A stretch of 64,000 nucleotides of DNA, taken from positions 51,378 to 115,377 of the forward strand of contig NZ_CABVHK010000023.1 in the NCBI RefSeq assembly GCF_902497785.1, given 5' to 3'. This DNA is from Pseudomonas fluorescens (GTDB taxonomy: Bacteria; Pseudomonadota; Gammaproteobacteria; Pseudomonadales; Pseudomonadaceae). Below, piece by piece: positions 50,588 to 58,129 of this stretch (positions are counted from its first letter, which is position 1; the number at the start of each line of letters is the position of its first letter). The position numbers and the translations under genes were made by a program. Under the pieces are notes generated by a model. That model was not told where the DNA came from. It saw only the letters and a list, made by a program, of their open reading frames with translations, and searched no databases.

Positions 50588-52138
50588 ATGAAAATAGCCC
50601 TCGTCCTTGTTGTGCTGCTGATCGGCGGCTTGCACTGCGCCGCCGACGCCTTGCCCCTGACCCCCAGCGAAAGCGCCGGCAAACGTTTGTACCGCGAGGG
50701 CGTCACCAGCACTGGCGCGCCGGCGATGGCGCGGGTCGGCGCGGCGAGTATGCTGCTGCCGGCCACCAGCCTGCCGTGCGCCAACTGCCATGGCGCCGAT
50801 GGTTTGGGGCGGCCCGAAGGTGGGGTGCGTCCCCCGGATCTGAGCTGGTCGCGACTGACCAGCACTTACGGCCAGCAGCAGATCAATGGCCGCAGTTATC
50901 CGCCGTATACCGAAGGCACGTTGGCGCGGGCGGTGCAGGAGGGGCGCGACCCGGGCAACAACCGACTCGACCCGGCCATGCCGCGCTTCGTGCTGTCGAT
51001 GAATGATCAGCGCAACCTCACGGCGTACCTCAAGCGCCTGGCCGATGAACGCGATCCCGGCCTGACCCCGGACAGCCTGCAGCTGGGCACGTTGTTGCCG
51101 AGTCAGGGACCGCTGGCCGATGAGGGCGCGACCGTGGCCGCAGTGCTCAATGGCAGTGTGGCGCGGATCAATGAAGCGGGGGGTATTCACGGCCGCAAGC
51201 TGCGCCTGACCATTCTCGATCCCGGCCCCGACCGTGCCAGCGCCGAGCAGGCGCTGGACCGCTTGATCGAGCAGGAACAAGTGTTCGCCCTGATCGCGCC
51301 ACTGGCGCCGGCACTCGATATGCAATTGGTCACGCGCCTGGAGCGGGCGGGCATTCCGTTAATTGGCCCGCTGTCGTTGCAAGGCAAGGCCCAGAGCAGT
51401 CGGCAGATTTTCGAACCGCTGCCGGGCCTGCGCGAACAATTGATCGCCTTGGCCGACTACGCCACCGACAGTTTGCGCGTGCTCCAGGGACCGACGCTGA
51501 TCATCTACCCCGACGACCCTGGCCAACTGTCGGCCGCGCAGAACCTCGGCCAGTACCTGCAAGGGCGCGCCTGGCAAAACGTCACGCTGAAAGCCTACAA
51601 CCCAACGCATGAGGACCTGCCGCTGGGTTCGCGCTCGGTGTTTTACCTGGGCAGCGGGGGCGGGTTCAGCCGCCTCGCCGAATGCTTGCAGGAGGCGGGG
51701 CAGGTGCCCTACCTGTTCGCCACCTCGAATCAGGTCGCGGGCGATCTGTTGCAAGTGCCCAGGGATTTTTCCCGGCGGGTGTTTCTGTCCTATCCGTTCG
51801 TGCCCAGCGACTGGACGGTGGCCGGGCGCCAGGCCCTGACCCGATTACGCGAGCATCAGAAGATCGGCGGACAGCATGCGGTGCTGCAAGTCGCCGCGTT
51901 CAGTTCGATGCTGCTGCTCAGCGAAGGCATGAAGCAGGCCGGACGCGACGCCAGCCGCGAGAAGCTGATCAATGCGCTGGAAGGCCTGCATGACTTCGAT
52001 ACCGGGCTCACGCCGCTGATCAGTTTCGGCCCCGGCCGGCGCCTGGGTTTGAGTGGCGCGCACATCGTCACCGTTGACTTGCCCGATCAGCGTTTTTACC
52101 TGGTCGCCCCTTACAAACCCGTTGCCGCGACACCCTGA
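50588..52138 (+). CDS. Cytochrome c fused to a leucine-binding-type periplasmic protein
   Basis: A 516-residue exported protein. After a signal peptide comes a single-heme class I cytochrome c domain: CANCH at residues 64-68 and a probable axial Met in LDPAMPRF (Met131). From about residue 155 the rest is a type-1 periplasmic binding fold (VNGSVARINEAGGIHGRKLRLTI, LIEQEQVFALIAPLAP, IPLIGPLSL, LFATSNQVAGD). No transporter genes accompany it. The binding domain may act as a ligand- or metal-sensing module for electron transfer from the oxidase. The third redox component of the operon. Confidence 0.88.
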   Translation: MKIALVLVVLLIGGLHCAADALPLTPSESAGKRLYREGVTSTGAPAMARVGAASMLLPATSLPCANCHGADGLGRPEGGVRPPDLSWSRLTSTYGQQQINGRSYPPYTEGTLARAVQEGRDPGNNRLDPAMPRFVLSMNDQRNLTAYLKRLADERDPGLTPDSLQLGTLLPSQGPLADEGATVAAVLNGSVARINEAGGIHGRKLRLTILDPGPDRASAEQALDRLIEQEQVFALIAPLAPALDMQLVTRLERAGIPLIGPLSLQGKAQSSRQIFEPLPGLREQLIALADYATDSLRVLQGPTLIIYPDDPGQLSAAQNLGQYLQGRAWQNVTLKAYNPTHEDLPLGSRSVFYLGSGGGFSRLAECLQEAGQVPYLFATSNQVAGDLLQVPRDFSRRVFLSYPFVPSDWTVAGRQALTRLREHQKIGGQHAVLQVAAFSSMLLLSEGMKQAGRDASREKLINALEGLHDFDTGLTPLISFGPGRRLGLSGAHIVTVDLPDQRFYLVAPYKPVAATP

Positions 52139-52153
52139 CTGGAGGTCTCGATC

Positions 52154-53107
52154 ATGAAGCTCAAAACGCTGCTGATTCTGCTGTCGTGCTGGCTGCCCGT
52201 GGCGTTTGGCAGCAATGGCCCGGCCGCCGCGCGGGTCAATGGTGAGGAAATCTCCGAATACCGCCTCGAACGCTATTTTGCCGAGTACCTGGAGGATCAG
52301 GGCCGGGCGCTGGGCAGCATTCGCAACCCCAAGGCCTACAAGCAATTGCGCCGCAAAGCCCTGGACGCGCTGATCGACCGCGAGTTGCTGTGGCAGGAAG
52401 CGGTCAAGCGTGGCGTGGTGATCAGCGATGCCACGGTGCAAAGCCAGATCGAGCAGACCCGCCAGGCCATCGGCGGTGCCGAAAAATTCGCGCGACGCCT
52501 GGAAGACGCCGGTTTTGATGAAGCGGGCTTTACCGAGTACACCCGCCGGGAACTCGCGGCGCAACAGGTGTTTGCCGACTTGCTCAAAGTCGCTGAGCCG
52601 GACGAAAAACAGGTCCGCGCTTTCTTTGAAGAACACCGCGCCGAGATGAGTCGGCCGGAACAAGTGCAGGCCCGGCACATCCTGGTCAAAGTCCCTCAAG
52701 GAGCCGATGCCGCCACAGTTGAAGCGGCGCGACTACGCTTAGTAGAGATGCGGATGAAAATCAGCCACGGTGCGGACTTTGCCGACGTCGCCCGAAGCGG
52801 TTCCGAGGATGCCTCGGCCAGCGCGGGCGGGGAGCTGGGTTATTTTCCTCGCGGGCGCATGATGCCGGAGTTCGAAGCCGCTGCATTTGCCCTCGCGGCG
52901 GGAGACGTCAGTGAACCGGTGCGGACGCCGCTGGGCTGGCATTTAATCTATTTACAGAACCACGAGGACGCAGCCGATGTCCCAGAACAGCAAGGGCTTG
53001 AAATGGTCAGGGCTTACCTTGGCCGACAGCAACAAGCCTTGGCGCGTCAAACCGTTCTGGGGCAATTGCGCTCGAACAACCGGATTGAACGGATTGACGA
53101 GAATTGA
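52154..53107 (+). CDS. Parvulin-type peptidyl-prolyl isomerase (SurA/PrsA-like)
   Basis: A 317-residue exported foldase. After a signal peptide come a SurA-like N-terminal chaperone region (VNGEEISEYRLERYF, ALDALIDRELLWQEAVKRGV) and one rotamase domain (ARHILVKVPQGAD, FADVARSGSEDASASAGGELGYFPRGRMMPEFEAAAF, PVRTPLGWHLIYL). GGAGG precedes the ATG. A periplasmic isomerase beside a multicopper oxidase recalls mofB in Leptothrix. It probably helps fold the giant oxidase before export. Last gene of this operon. Confidence 0.9.
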   Translation: MKLKTLLILLSCWLPVAFGSNGPAAARVNGEEISEYRLERYFAEYLEDQGRALGSIRNPKAYKQLRRKALDALIDRELLWQEAVKRGVVISDATVQSQIEQTRQAIGGAEKFARRLEDAGFDEAGFTEYTRRELAAQQVFADLLKVAEPDEKQVRAFFEEHRAEMSRPEQVQARHILVKVPQGADAATVEAARLRLVEMRMKISHGADFADVARSGSEDASASAGGELGYFPRGRMMPEFEAAAFALAAGDVSEPVRTPLGWHLIYLQNHEDAADVPEQQGLEMVRAYLGRQQQALARQTVLGQLRSNNRIERIDEN

Positions 53108-53110
53108 AGG

Positions 53111-53132
53111 TTCCCCCCCAATAGTGGGGGAA
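53111..53132 (+). terminator. Hairpin after the isomerase gene
   Basis: TTCCCCC and GGGGGAA arms with an 8-base loop begin 4 bases after the stop, followed by AAAA rather than T. It marks the end of the oxidase operon but is a weak intrinsic terminator as read on the plus strand. A second GC dyad lies at 53159-53178. Confidence 0.4.
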
Positions 53133-53246
53133 AAGCTGAGAGGCCATTCCGTGTGCGTCCCCGCCTTTGGGGGGCGGGTTTCTGGTCGAACAGGCTTTTC
53201 CATGAAAATCAATGATATGCAGCGATGAAACAACCGGCGCTCAGCC

Positions 53247-53261
53247 TGGCATGAAGTGTGC
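53247..53261 (+). promoter_or_regulatory. Sigma-54 promoter of the secretion/csg operon
   Basis: TGGCATGAAGTGTGC keeps the -24 GG and -12 GC with exact spacing and shares TGGCATG with the oxidase promoter; TTGC is GTGC here. It lies about 67 bases before the TTG start of the response regulator. Two departures from consensus make it weaker than the oxidase site. Confidence 0.55.
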
Positions 53262-53327
53262 GTTAGCCTCAGTAAGGCGCGCTCTGCCAGGTTCGTAACT
53301 CGGACCTGCGGTTTCAAGGAGTCCACC

Positions 53328-53861
53328 TTGTTAAACAAAGTACTGGTTGTCGAAGACGAAAAGTTGCTTGCACAAAACCTCCAGGATTATCTGCAGGCGC
53401 AAGCGCTGGAAGTCCGGATTGCACATGACGGTGCGACGGGTATCGGTGAAGCCGAACAGTTTGCACCCGATGTGATGGTGTTCGATTACCGCTTGCCTGA
53501 TATGGAAGGTTTTGAGGTGCTCGATGCCGTCCGCCAGAACAGGAACTGTCATTTTGTGCTGATTACCGGGCACCCGACCGCTGAAGTCTGTGAGCGGGCC
53601 CGGCAACTGGGAGTCAGCCATATCCTGTTCAAACCCTTTCCGTTGGCGGAATTGGCCCGTGCAGTTTGTGACCTTCTGGGGATGCAGCGCGAACCCAGAG
53701 CAGGCATGAGCATATCCGAAGGTTTTGTCGAACGACGCCAGAGCAGGACCGAGAGTTTCCCGCTGCAGTTGTACGACGGCAGTTGGGTGCTGGCGGATCG
53801 TCGACGAAGTCTATCGACCTCCATGGCACCAGACGACGAACAATTGCTCACCGGGAAGTAG
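53328..53861 (+). CDS. Single-receiver response regulator
   Basis: A 177-residue protein. The receiver domain has acidic pocket Glu9-Asp10, phospho-acceptor Asp53 in VFDYRLP, Thr in LITGHPT and Lys in LFKPFP. There is no DNA-binding domain; the C-terminal 50 residues are basic and unrecognised. The start is TTG at 53328, set by AAGGA seven bases before. It is first in the secretion operon and no kinase is adjacent. It may be phosphorylated by a distant sensor and act by protein contact, for example on the ATPase. Confidence 0.85.
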   Translation: MLNKVLVVEDEKLLAQNLQDYLQAQALEVRIAHDGATGIGEAEQFAPDVMVFDYRLPDMEGFEVLDAVRQNRNCHFVLITGHPTAEVCERARQLGVSHILFKPFPLAELARAVCDLLGMQREPRAGMSISEGFVERRQSRTESFPLQLYDGSWVLADRRRSLSTSMAPDDEQLLTGK

Positions 53862-53945
53862 TGGCGCGACCAGCCGTTGCGGTAACCCCCGTAATTGCTC
53901 GCCGCGTCGACAGGGCTCAAAGCCCCCGGCGTTGGAGAGCAAGCC

Positions 53946-55745
53946 ATGGACCGTCTATCCCTTGTCACCGAACCGGCGAACAGTGTGGGAGCGAGCTTGC
54001 TCGCGAAAGCGGTGGGGCAGCCATCCGAGATGCTGGATGGGCCGACGTCTTCGCGAGCAGGCTCGCTCCCACCACTGGAATCTGTACCTGCTCGTTTTAC
54101 CAGCGAACAATTGGCCCAGGCACGGTCACTGGCCAGCACGTCCGGCGAGCGCATGCTCCAGGCCCTCGGGGTGTTGTGCGAACTGGCCCCCATGCCATTC
54201 ATCCAGTGCCTCGGCGCTACCCTGCATTATCCGGTGCTCGACACTGACAGCCTGTTTAACGCCACGCCTGTTTTCGATCGGGTCACCCTGGCCCAGTGCC
54301 TAAAACGTGAATTCATCCTGCTGCGTCACGACGACGCGGTCATCGGCGTGTTTGCCGACCCCTTCGATACCTCGCGCCTGGCCTGGATCGACGATTGCCT
54401 GCACGGCGCGCCGCTGTACCTGGTGCATGCCGACGACCTGAAAGCCTATCTGGCCCGCCACGAAGAAAGCTTCCACGCGGTGGAATCGCTCAACGCCCAG
54501 GCTGACGCCAACGTCGAAATCGATACCCTGCAAAGCCTGTCCCTGACCAGCATCAGCGAAGACGCCAGCGTGGTCGTCAAGCTGGTCAACTCAACCCTGT
54601 ATGACGCGCTGAAAATGCACGCCAGTGACATCCACCTCGGCACCACCGGCAGCGGCCTGGTGATCAAGTACCGCATCGATGGCGTGCTCAACAACATCAG
54701 CAAAATCCAGGGCAGCGAGTTCGCCGAGCAGGTGATTTCCCGGGTCAAGGTCATGGCCGAGCTGGACATCGGTGAAAAACGCGTGCCCCAGGACGGTCGC
54801 TTCAAGATCGGCATCAGCGGCCGGCAGATCGACTTCCGAGTGTCGATCATGCCGAGCATTTTTGGCGAAGACGCGGTGCTCCGGGTGCTGGACAAACAGG
54901 ACCTCGCGGACAAGGTCTGCGGCGTGCAATTACAGGCGCTGGGCTTTGAAGACGAAACCCTGCGCCAACTGCGCCGCCTCGCCGCCGAACCCTACGGCAT
55001 GGTGCTGGTCACTGGACCCACCGGCAGCGGCAAAACCACCACGCTGTACGCGATGATCACCGAGATCAACCACGGCGTGGACAAGATCATCACCATCGAA
55101 GACCCGGTGGAATATCAACTGCCGGGCGTGCTGCAAATCCCGGTCAACGAGAAAAAGGGCCTGACCTTCGCCCGTGGTTTGCGCTCGATCCTGCGCCATG
55201 ACCCGGACAAGATCATGGTCGGGGAAATCCGCGACCCCGACACCGCGCAGATCGCCGTGCAATCGGCGCTCACCGGGCACCTGGTGTTCACCACCATTCA
55301 CGCCAACAACGTATTCGACGTGATTGGCCGTTTCACCCAAATGGAAATCGATCCTTACAGCCTCGTCTCGGCGCTCAACGCCGTGCTCGCCCAGCGCCTG
55401 ATTCGTCTGGTGTGCGCCAGTTGCAGTGCGCCGAGCTATCCGACTGACGAGGAGCTGCGCGCCTCGGGGCTCGACCCGCGTGCGGTCGATCACTACCAGT
55501 TCGTCCATGGCAAGGGTTGCGGGCATTGCCGTGGCACCGGTTATCGCGGGCGCACCGCGATTGCCGAATTGCTGCACCTGGACGATGAGCTGCGGCAGAT
55601 GATCGTCGAGCGCCAACCGATTTCGAAAATCAAGGCGCATGCCTGCAAACGCGGTTTGCGCCTGCTGCGCGAGTCGGCCCTGGAACTGGTGCAGGAAGGG
55701 CGGACCACGCTCGAGGAGATCAATCGTGTCACTTTTATCTCGTGA
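53946..55745 (+). CDS. gspE: Type II secretion/type IV pilus assembly ATPase GspE-like
   Basis: A 599-residue ATPase that powers pseudopilus assembly. After an N-terminal regulatory domain (to about residue 180), the C-terminal motor has Walker A GPTGSGKTTT (about residues 356-365), the Asp box, Walker B (DPDKIMVGEIRDPDTA), the His box (TGHLVFTTIHANN) and a four-Cys zinc site (CASC...CGHC). The start at 53946 is first after GGA. Residues 13-45 are encoded by a REP doublet (see the repeat at 53984-54078), an in-frame insertion near the N-terminus. Partners are the downstream PilM/N/O/P-like genes and the remote gspF. Confidence 0.92.
   Translation: MDRLSLVTEPANSVGASLLAKAVGQPSEMLDGPTSSRAGSLPPLESVPARFTSEQLAQARSLASTSGERMLQALGVLCELAPMPFIQCLGATLHYPVLDTDSLFNATPVFDRVTLAQCLKREFILLRHDDAVIGVFADPFDTSRLAWIDDCLHGAPLYLVHADDLKAYLARHEESFHAVESLNAQADANVEIDTLQSLSLTSISEDASVVVKLVNSTLYDALKMHASDIHLGTTGSGLVIKYRIDGVLNNISKIQGSEFAEQVISRVKVMAELDIGEKRVPQDGRFKIGISGRQIDFRVSIMPSIFGEDAVLRVLDKQDLADKVCGVQLQALGFEDETLRQLRRLAAEPYGMVLVTGPTGSGKTTTLYAMITEINHGVDKIITIEDPVEYQLPGVLQIPVNEKKGLTFARGLRSILRHDPDKIMVGEIRDPDTAQIAVQSALTGHLVFTTIHANNVFDVIGRFTQMEIDPYSLVSALNAVLAQRLIRLVCASCSAPSYPTDEELRASGLDPRAVDHYQFVHGKGCGHCRGTGYRGRTAIAELLHLDDELRQMIVERQPISKIKAHACKRGLRLLRESALELVQEGRTTLEEINRVTFIS
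53984..54078. repeat. REP/BIME pair inside the gspE coding sequence
   Basis: GTGGGAGCGAGCTTGCTCGC at 53984-54003 and the inverted TTCGCGAGCAGGCTCGCTCC at 54050-54069 lie within the first 50 codons of gspE and stay in frame. REP elements are normally intergenic; here the peptide includes VGASLLAKAV and SRAGSLPP, the standard translation of such a pair. Confidence 0.85.
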
Positions 55746-56529
55746 TCGTTTTGTCGCCGTCGTCGGTGCCAGTGGTGTCGGCCTCGGTCAGCGCCGTGGC
55801 AACGAAACCCAGTGGCTGGGCAGCGTCGGTTTCATCGACGAAGGCTTCCATGCCTGGGCCGTGGCGCTGGACACCCTCGACCATCTGCTGGCCGACCACA
55901 CTCGGCCCGGTGCCGAATTGAGCGTGGTGATTTCCGGGCATTTCAGCCGTTTCTGCCTGGTGCCCTGGAGCGAACAGATCAGCAGCCCTGACGAATTGCT
56001 CGGCTTCGCCCGGCTGTGTTTCGAAGACCTGTACGGCGCGCCGACCCAAGCCTGGAGCCTGGTGCTGTCGGCAGAACCGGCGGGGTATGACCGGATCGCC
56101 GCCGCGCTGCCGGAGGATCTGCTGGCGCGTCTGCGCACCCTGGTCAGCGCGCGCAATCTGCGCCTGCGTTCGGTGCAACCGTACCTGATGGCGGCGTTCA
56201 ATCACTTCGATAAAAGCCTGGAAACCGGCGACTTTCTGTTCGTGGTCGCCGAGCCGGTGCGCAGCGTCTTGCTGGTGGCCCGGGAAGGCCGCTGGGCGTC
56301 GGTGCGTTCGGTGGGCAGCAGCGACAGTGATGCGGCACTCAGCGCGTTGATCGGTCGCGAAAGTCAACTGCAGGCCTCCACCAGCGAGCGCCCCTTGAAC
56401 GTTTACCTGCACGCCCCGGCGCGCCTCGACGCGCAGCCCGAGGTGCCCGGCGTGCACTTGCGCACCCTTGAAGAAGACCGGACCAGCGTACGCGACGCGT
56501 TGTACGTGATGTCCCGGGCGGTGGCCTGA
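55726..56529 (+). CDS. Protein in PilM/GspL position of the secretion operon
   Basis: A 267-residue protein starting at GTG 55726, which has GAGGAG seven bases upstream and overlaps the gspE end by 20 bases. No membrane segment is seen. The sequence is mixed alpha/beta with VGFIDEGFHAWAVALDTL, ELSVVISGHFSRFCLVPW and NHFDKSLETGDFLFVVAEPVRSVLLVAREG, a layout reminiscent of actin-like PilM or the cytoplasmic part of GspL. No clear nucleotide motif is visible. The placement between GspE and a PilN-like gene supports a cytoplasmic adaptor of the assembly platform. Confidence 0.65.
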   Translation: MSLLSRDRFVAVVGASGVGLGQRRGNETQWLGSVGFIDEGFHAWAVALDTLDHLLADHTRPGAELSVVISGHFSRFCLVPWSEQISSPDELLGFARLCFEDLYGAPTQAWSLVLSAEPAGYDRIAAALPEDLLARLRTLVSARNLRLRSVQPYLMAAFNHFDKSLETGDFLFVVAEPVRSVLLVAREGRWASVRSVGSSDSDAALSALIGRESQLQASTSERPLNVYLHAPARLDAQPEVPGVHLRTLEEDRTSVRDALYVMSRAVA

Positions 56530-56530
56530 C

Positions 56531-57076
56531 ATGCGCGCCCTGATGCTCGACTTTCAGCCGCGCCGCCGCTCGGGCCCTTTGGGCTGGAGCCTGCTAACCG
56601 TCGGCGTAGTGCTGGCGCTGAGCTGCCTGGTCGCTCAGCAACACCTCGGCGAACAAGTGGCGCAACAACACGGCCACCTGCAAACCACCCAGCGCGTGCT
56701 CACCGGCGACACCGGCGCCAAAACCAGCCTGAGCCCGGCGGAAACCCGCGAGCAGGCGCAGAACCTCGCCGAGATGCGCAAGGTCTCCCAGCAACTGCGC
56801 CGGCCCTGGGAAAGCCTGTTCGCCATGCTCGAAGCCATGCCCCGCGACAACATCGCCTTGCTGACCCTCACCCCGGATGCGCGCAAAGGCCAGGTGCGGA
56901 TCAGCGCCGAGGCCAAAGACCTCGACGCCATGCTCGACTTCCACCGCAATCTCGAGGCCAGCGACGAGCTGTCCGATGTGTCGCTGCTCAGCCACGAAAT
57001 CGTGGCCAACGTGCCGGAACACCCGGTGCAATTCAACCTGTCGGCTAGCTGGGAGATTGGCGATGCAAATCCCTAG
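56531..57076 (+). CDS. PilN-like inner-membrane protein
   Basis: A 181-residue protein with a short cytoplasmic start, one membrane helix (about residues 19-35, LGWSLLTVGVVLALSCLV), a coiled-coil stretch, and a small alpha/beta domain (IALLTLTPDARKGQVRISAEAKDLDAMLDFHRNL). This is the PilN/GspL-periplasmic architecture. It begins one base after the previous stop and overlaps the next gene by 14 bases. It probably forms a heterodimer with the PilO-like product. Confidence 0.75.
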   Translation: MRALMLDFQPRRRSGPLGWSLLTVGVVLALSCLVAQQHLGEQVAQQHGHLQTTQRVLTGDTGAKTSLSPAETREQAQNLAEMRKVSQQLRRPWESLFAMLEAMPRDNIALLTLTPDARKGQVRISAEAKDLDAMLDFHRNLEASDELSDVSLLSHEIVANVPEHPVQFNLSASWEIGDANP

Positions 57077-57611
57077 ATTGATCGTCCACGAATACCTGCA
57101 AGGTCTGGGCATTCCGGGGCTGGCCGGGCTGGCGATGCTGCTGGTGGCGCTGGTGTATGGGCTGGCGGGCTTGATGCCGCAGTGGCAGTCGCTGCAACAG
57201 CTGAGCGAGCAAACCCGCGAAGCTGGCGAATACCTGGCGAAAGTCGAGGACGGCAGCATCGCGCCACCGGTAGTGCCGCAACGGCAACTCGACGACTTCC
57301 GCAGCAAGCTGCCGTCGCAACCTCAGGCCACGGTGGCCATCGACAAAATCTACGCGCTGGCGGCGCAGGAACACATCACGTTGGCGCGCGGGGAATACTC
57401 GCTGGGCATCGACCCCAAAACCCATCTGGCGCGTTATCAGATCCTGCTGCCGGTGCGCGGCAGCTACCCGCAACTGCGGCGCTTCCTGCACGCCTTGCTC
57501 GGTCAGTTGCCGGCGGTGGTGGTGGAGGACGTCGAGTTCCAACGCAAGAAAATCGCCGACACCGACCTGACCGGCCGGATCCGCATGACCCTTTACCTGT
57601 CGAGGTCATGA
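57063..57611 (+). CDS. PilO/GspM-like inner-membrane protein
   Basis: A 182-residue protein: one membrane helix (about residues 18-38), a coiled coil (WQSLQQLSEQTREAGEYLAKV) and a ferredoxin-like domain (THLARYQILLPVRGSYPQLRRFLHALLGQLP). This matches PilO/GspM. The start at ATG 57063 gives an N-terminus similar in plan to PilO. It overlaps the PilN-like gene upstream and the PilP-like gene downstream (ATGA). Confidence 0.75.
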   Translation: MQIPRLIVHEYLQGLGIPGLAGLAMLLVALVYGLAGLMPQWQSLQQLSEQTREAGEYLAKVEDGSIAPPVVPQRQLDDFRSKLPSQPQATVAIDKIYALAAQEHITLARGEYSLGIDPKTHLARYQILLPVRGSYPQLRRFLHALLGQLPAVVVEDVEFQRKKIADTDLTGRIRMTLYLSRS

Positions 57612-58129
57612 TGAATACCAAGCGCGTGATGGGATGGGTGGGCTTCTTCGGTGTTGCGGCGGCGCTGGCCTGGTTGCCCGACTACCTGATGCCGGCAGAA
57701 GAGGGCGACGTGGCCGTCGCCAGCGTCACTGCTGCGGGCAAAAGCAAAACCCGCGGTGCGCTGCCTGCCGCGCCGGCCACCGGCAAAGCAAAAGCAGTGA
57801 AGGACTTGAGCCCCGCCGGCGACCTGTTCGCCACGCGCAGCTGGAAGGCCGCGCCGACGCTGGCCAGCGTCGTCGAACAACCCGTCAACCTCACTCCGGT
57901 GGTGCAAGCCCCAAGCATGCCACCCATGCCGTTCCAGTTTGTCGGGCGGCTGGATGACCGCTCCGACCTGCAAGTGTTTTTGCAGAACGGCGAAAAAATA
58001 TACGTCGTACGCAAAGGGGATGTGATCGACGAAACCTGGCGGATCGAGGGCATTTCCGATGTGGAACTGAGCTTTGTCTACTTGCCCTTGCATTTGTCCC
58101 AGACCTTGTCTGTGGGGAGCGCGCAATGA
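57608..58129 (+). CDS. PilP/GspC-like periplasmic linker protein
   Basis: A 173-residue protein. One N-terminal membrane helix (MGWVGFFGVAAALAWLPDYL) is followed by an Ala/Lys-rich flexible region and a C-terminal homology-region beta domain (MPFQFVGRLDDRSDLQVFLQNGEKIYVVRKGDVIDETWRIEGI). This is the HR domain by which PilP/GspC contacts the secretin. ATG at 57608 or 57611. It overlaps the secretin gene by 4 bases. Confidence 0.8.
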   Translation: MMNTKRVMGWVGFFGVAAALAWLPDYLMPAEEGDVAVASVTAAGKSKTRGALPAAPATGKAKAVKDLSPAGDLFATRSWKAAPTLASVVEQPVNLTPVVQAPSMPPMPFQFVGRLDDRSDLQVFLQNGEKIYVVRKGDVIDETWRIEGISDVELSFVYLPLHLSQTLSVGSAQ

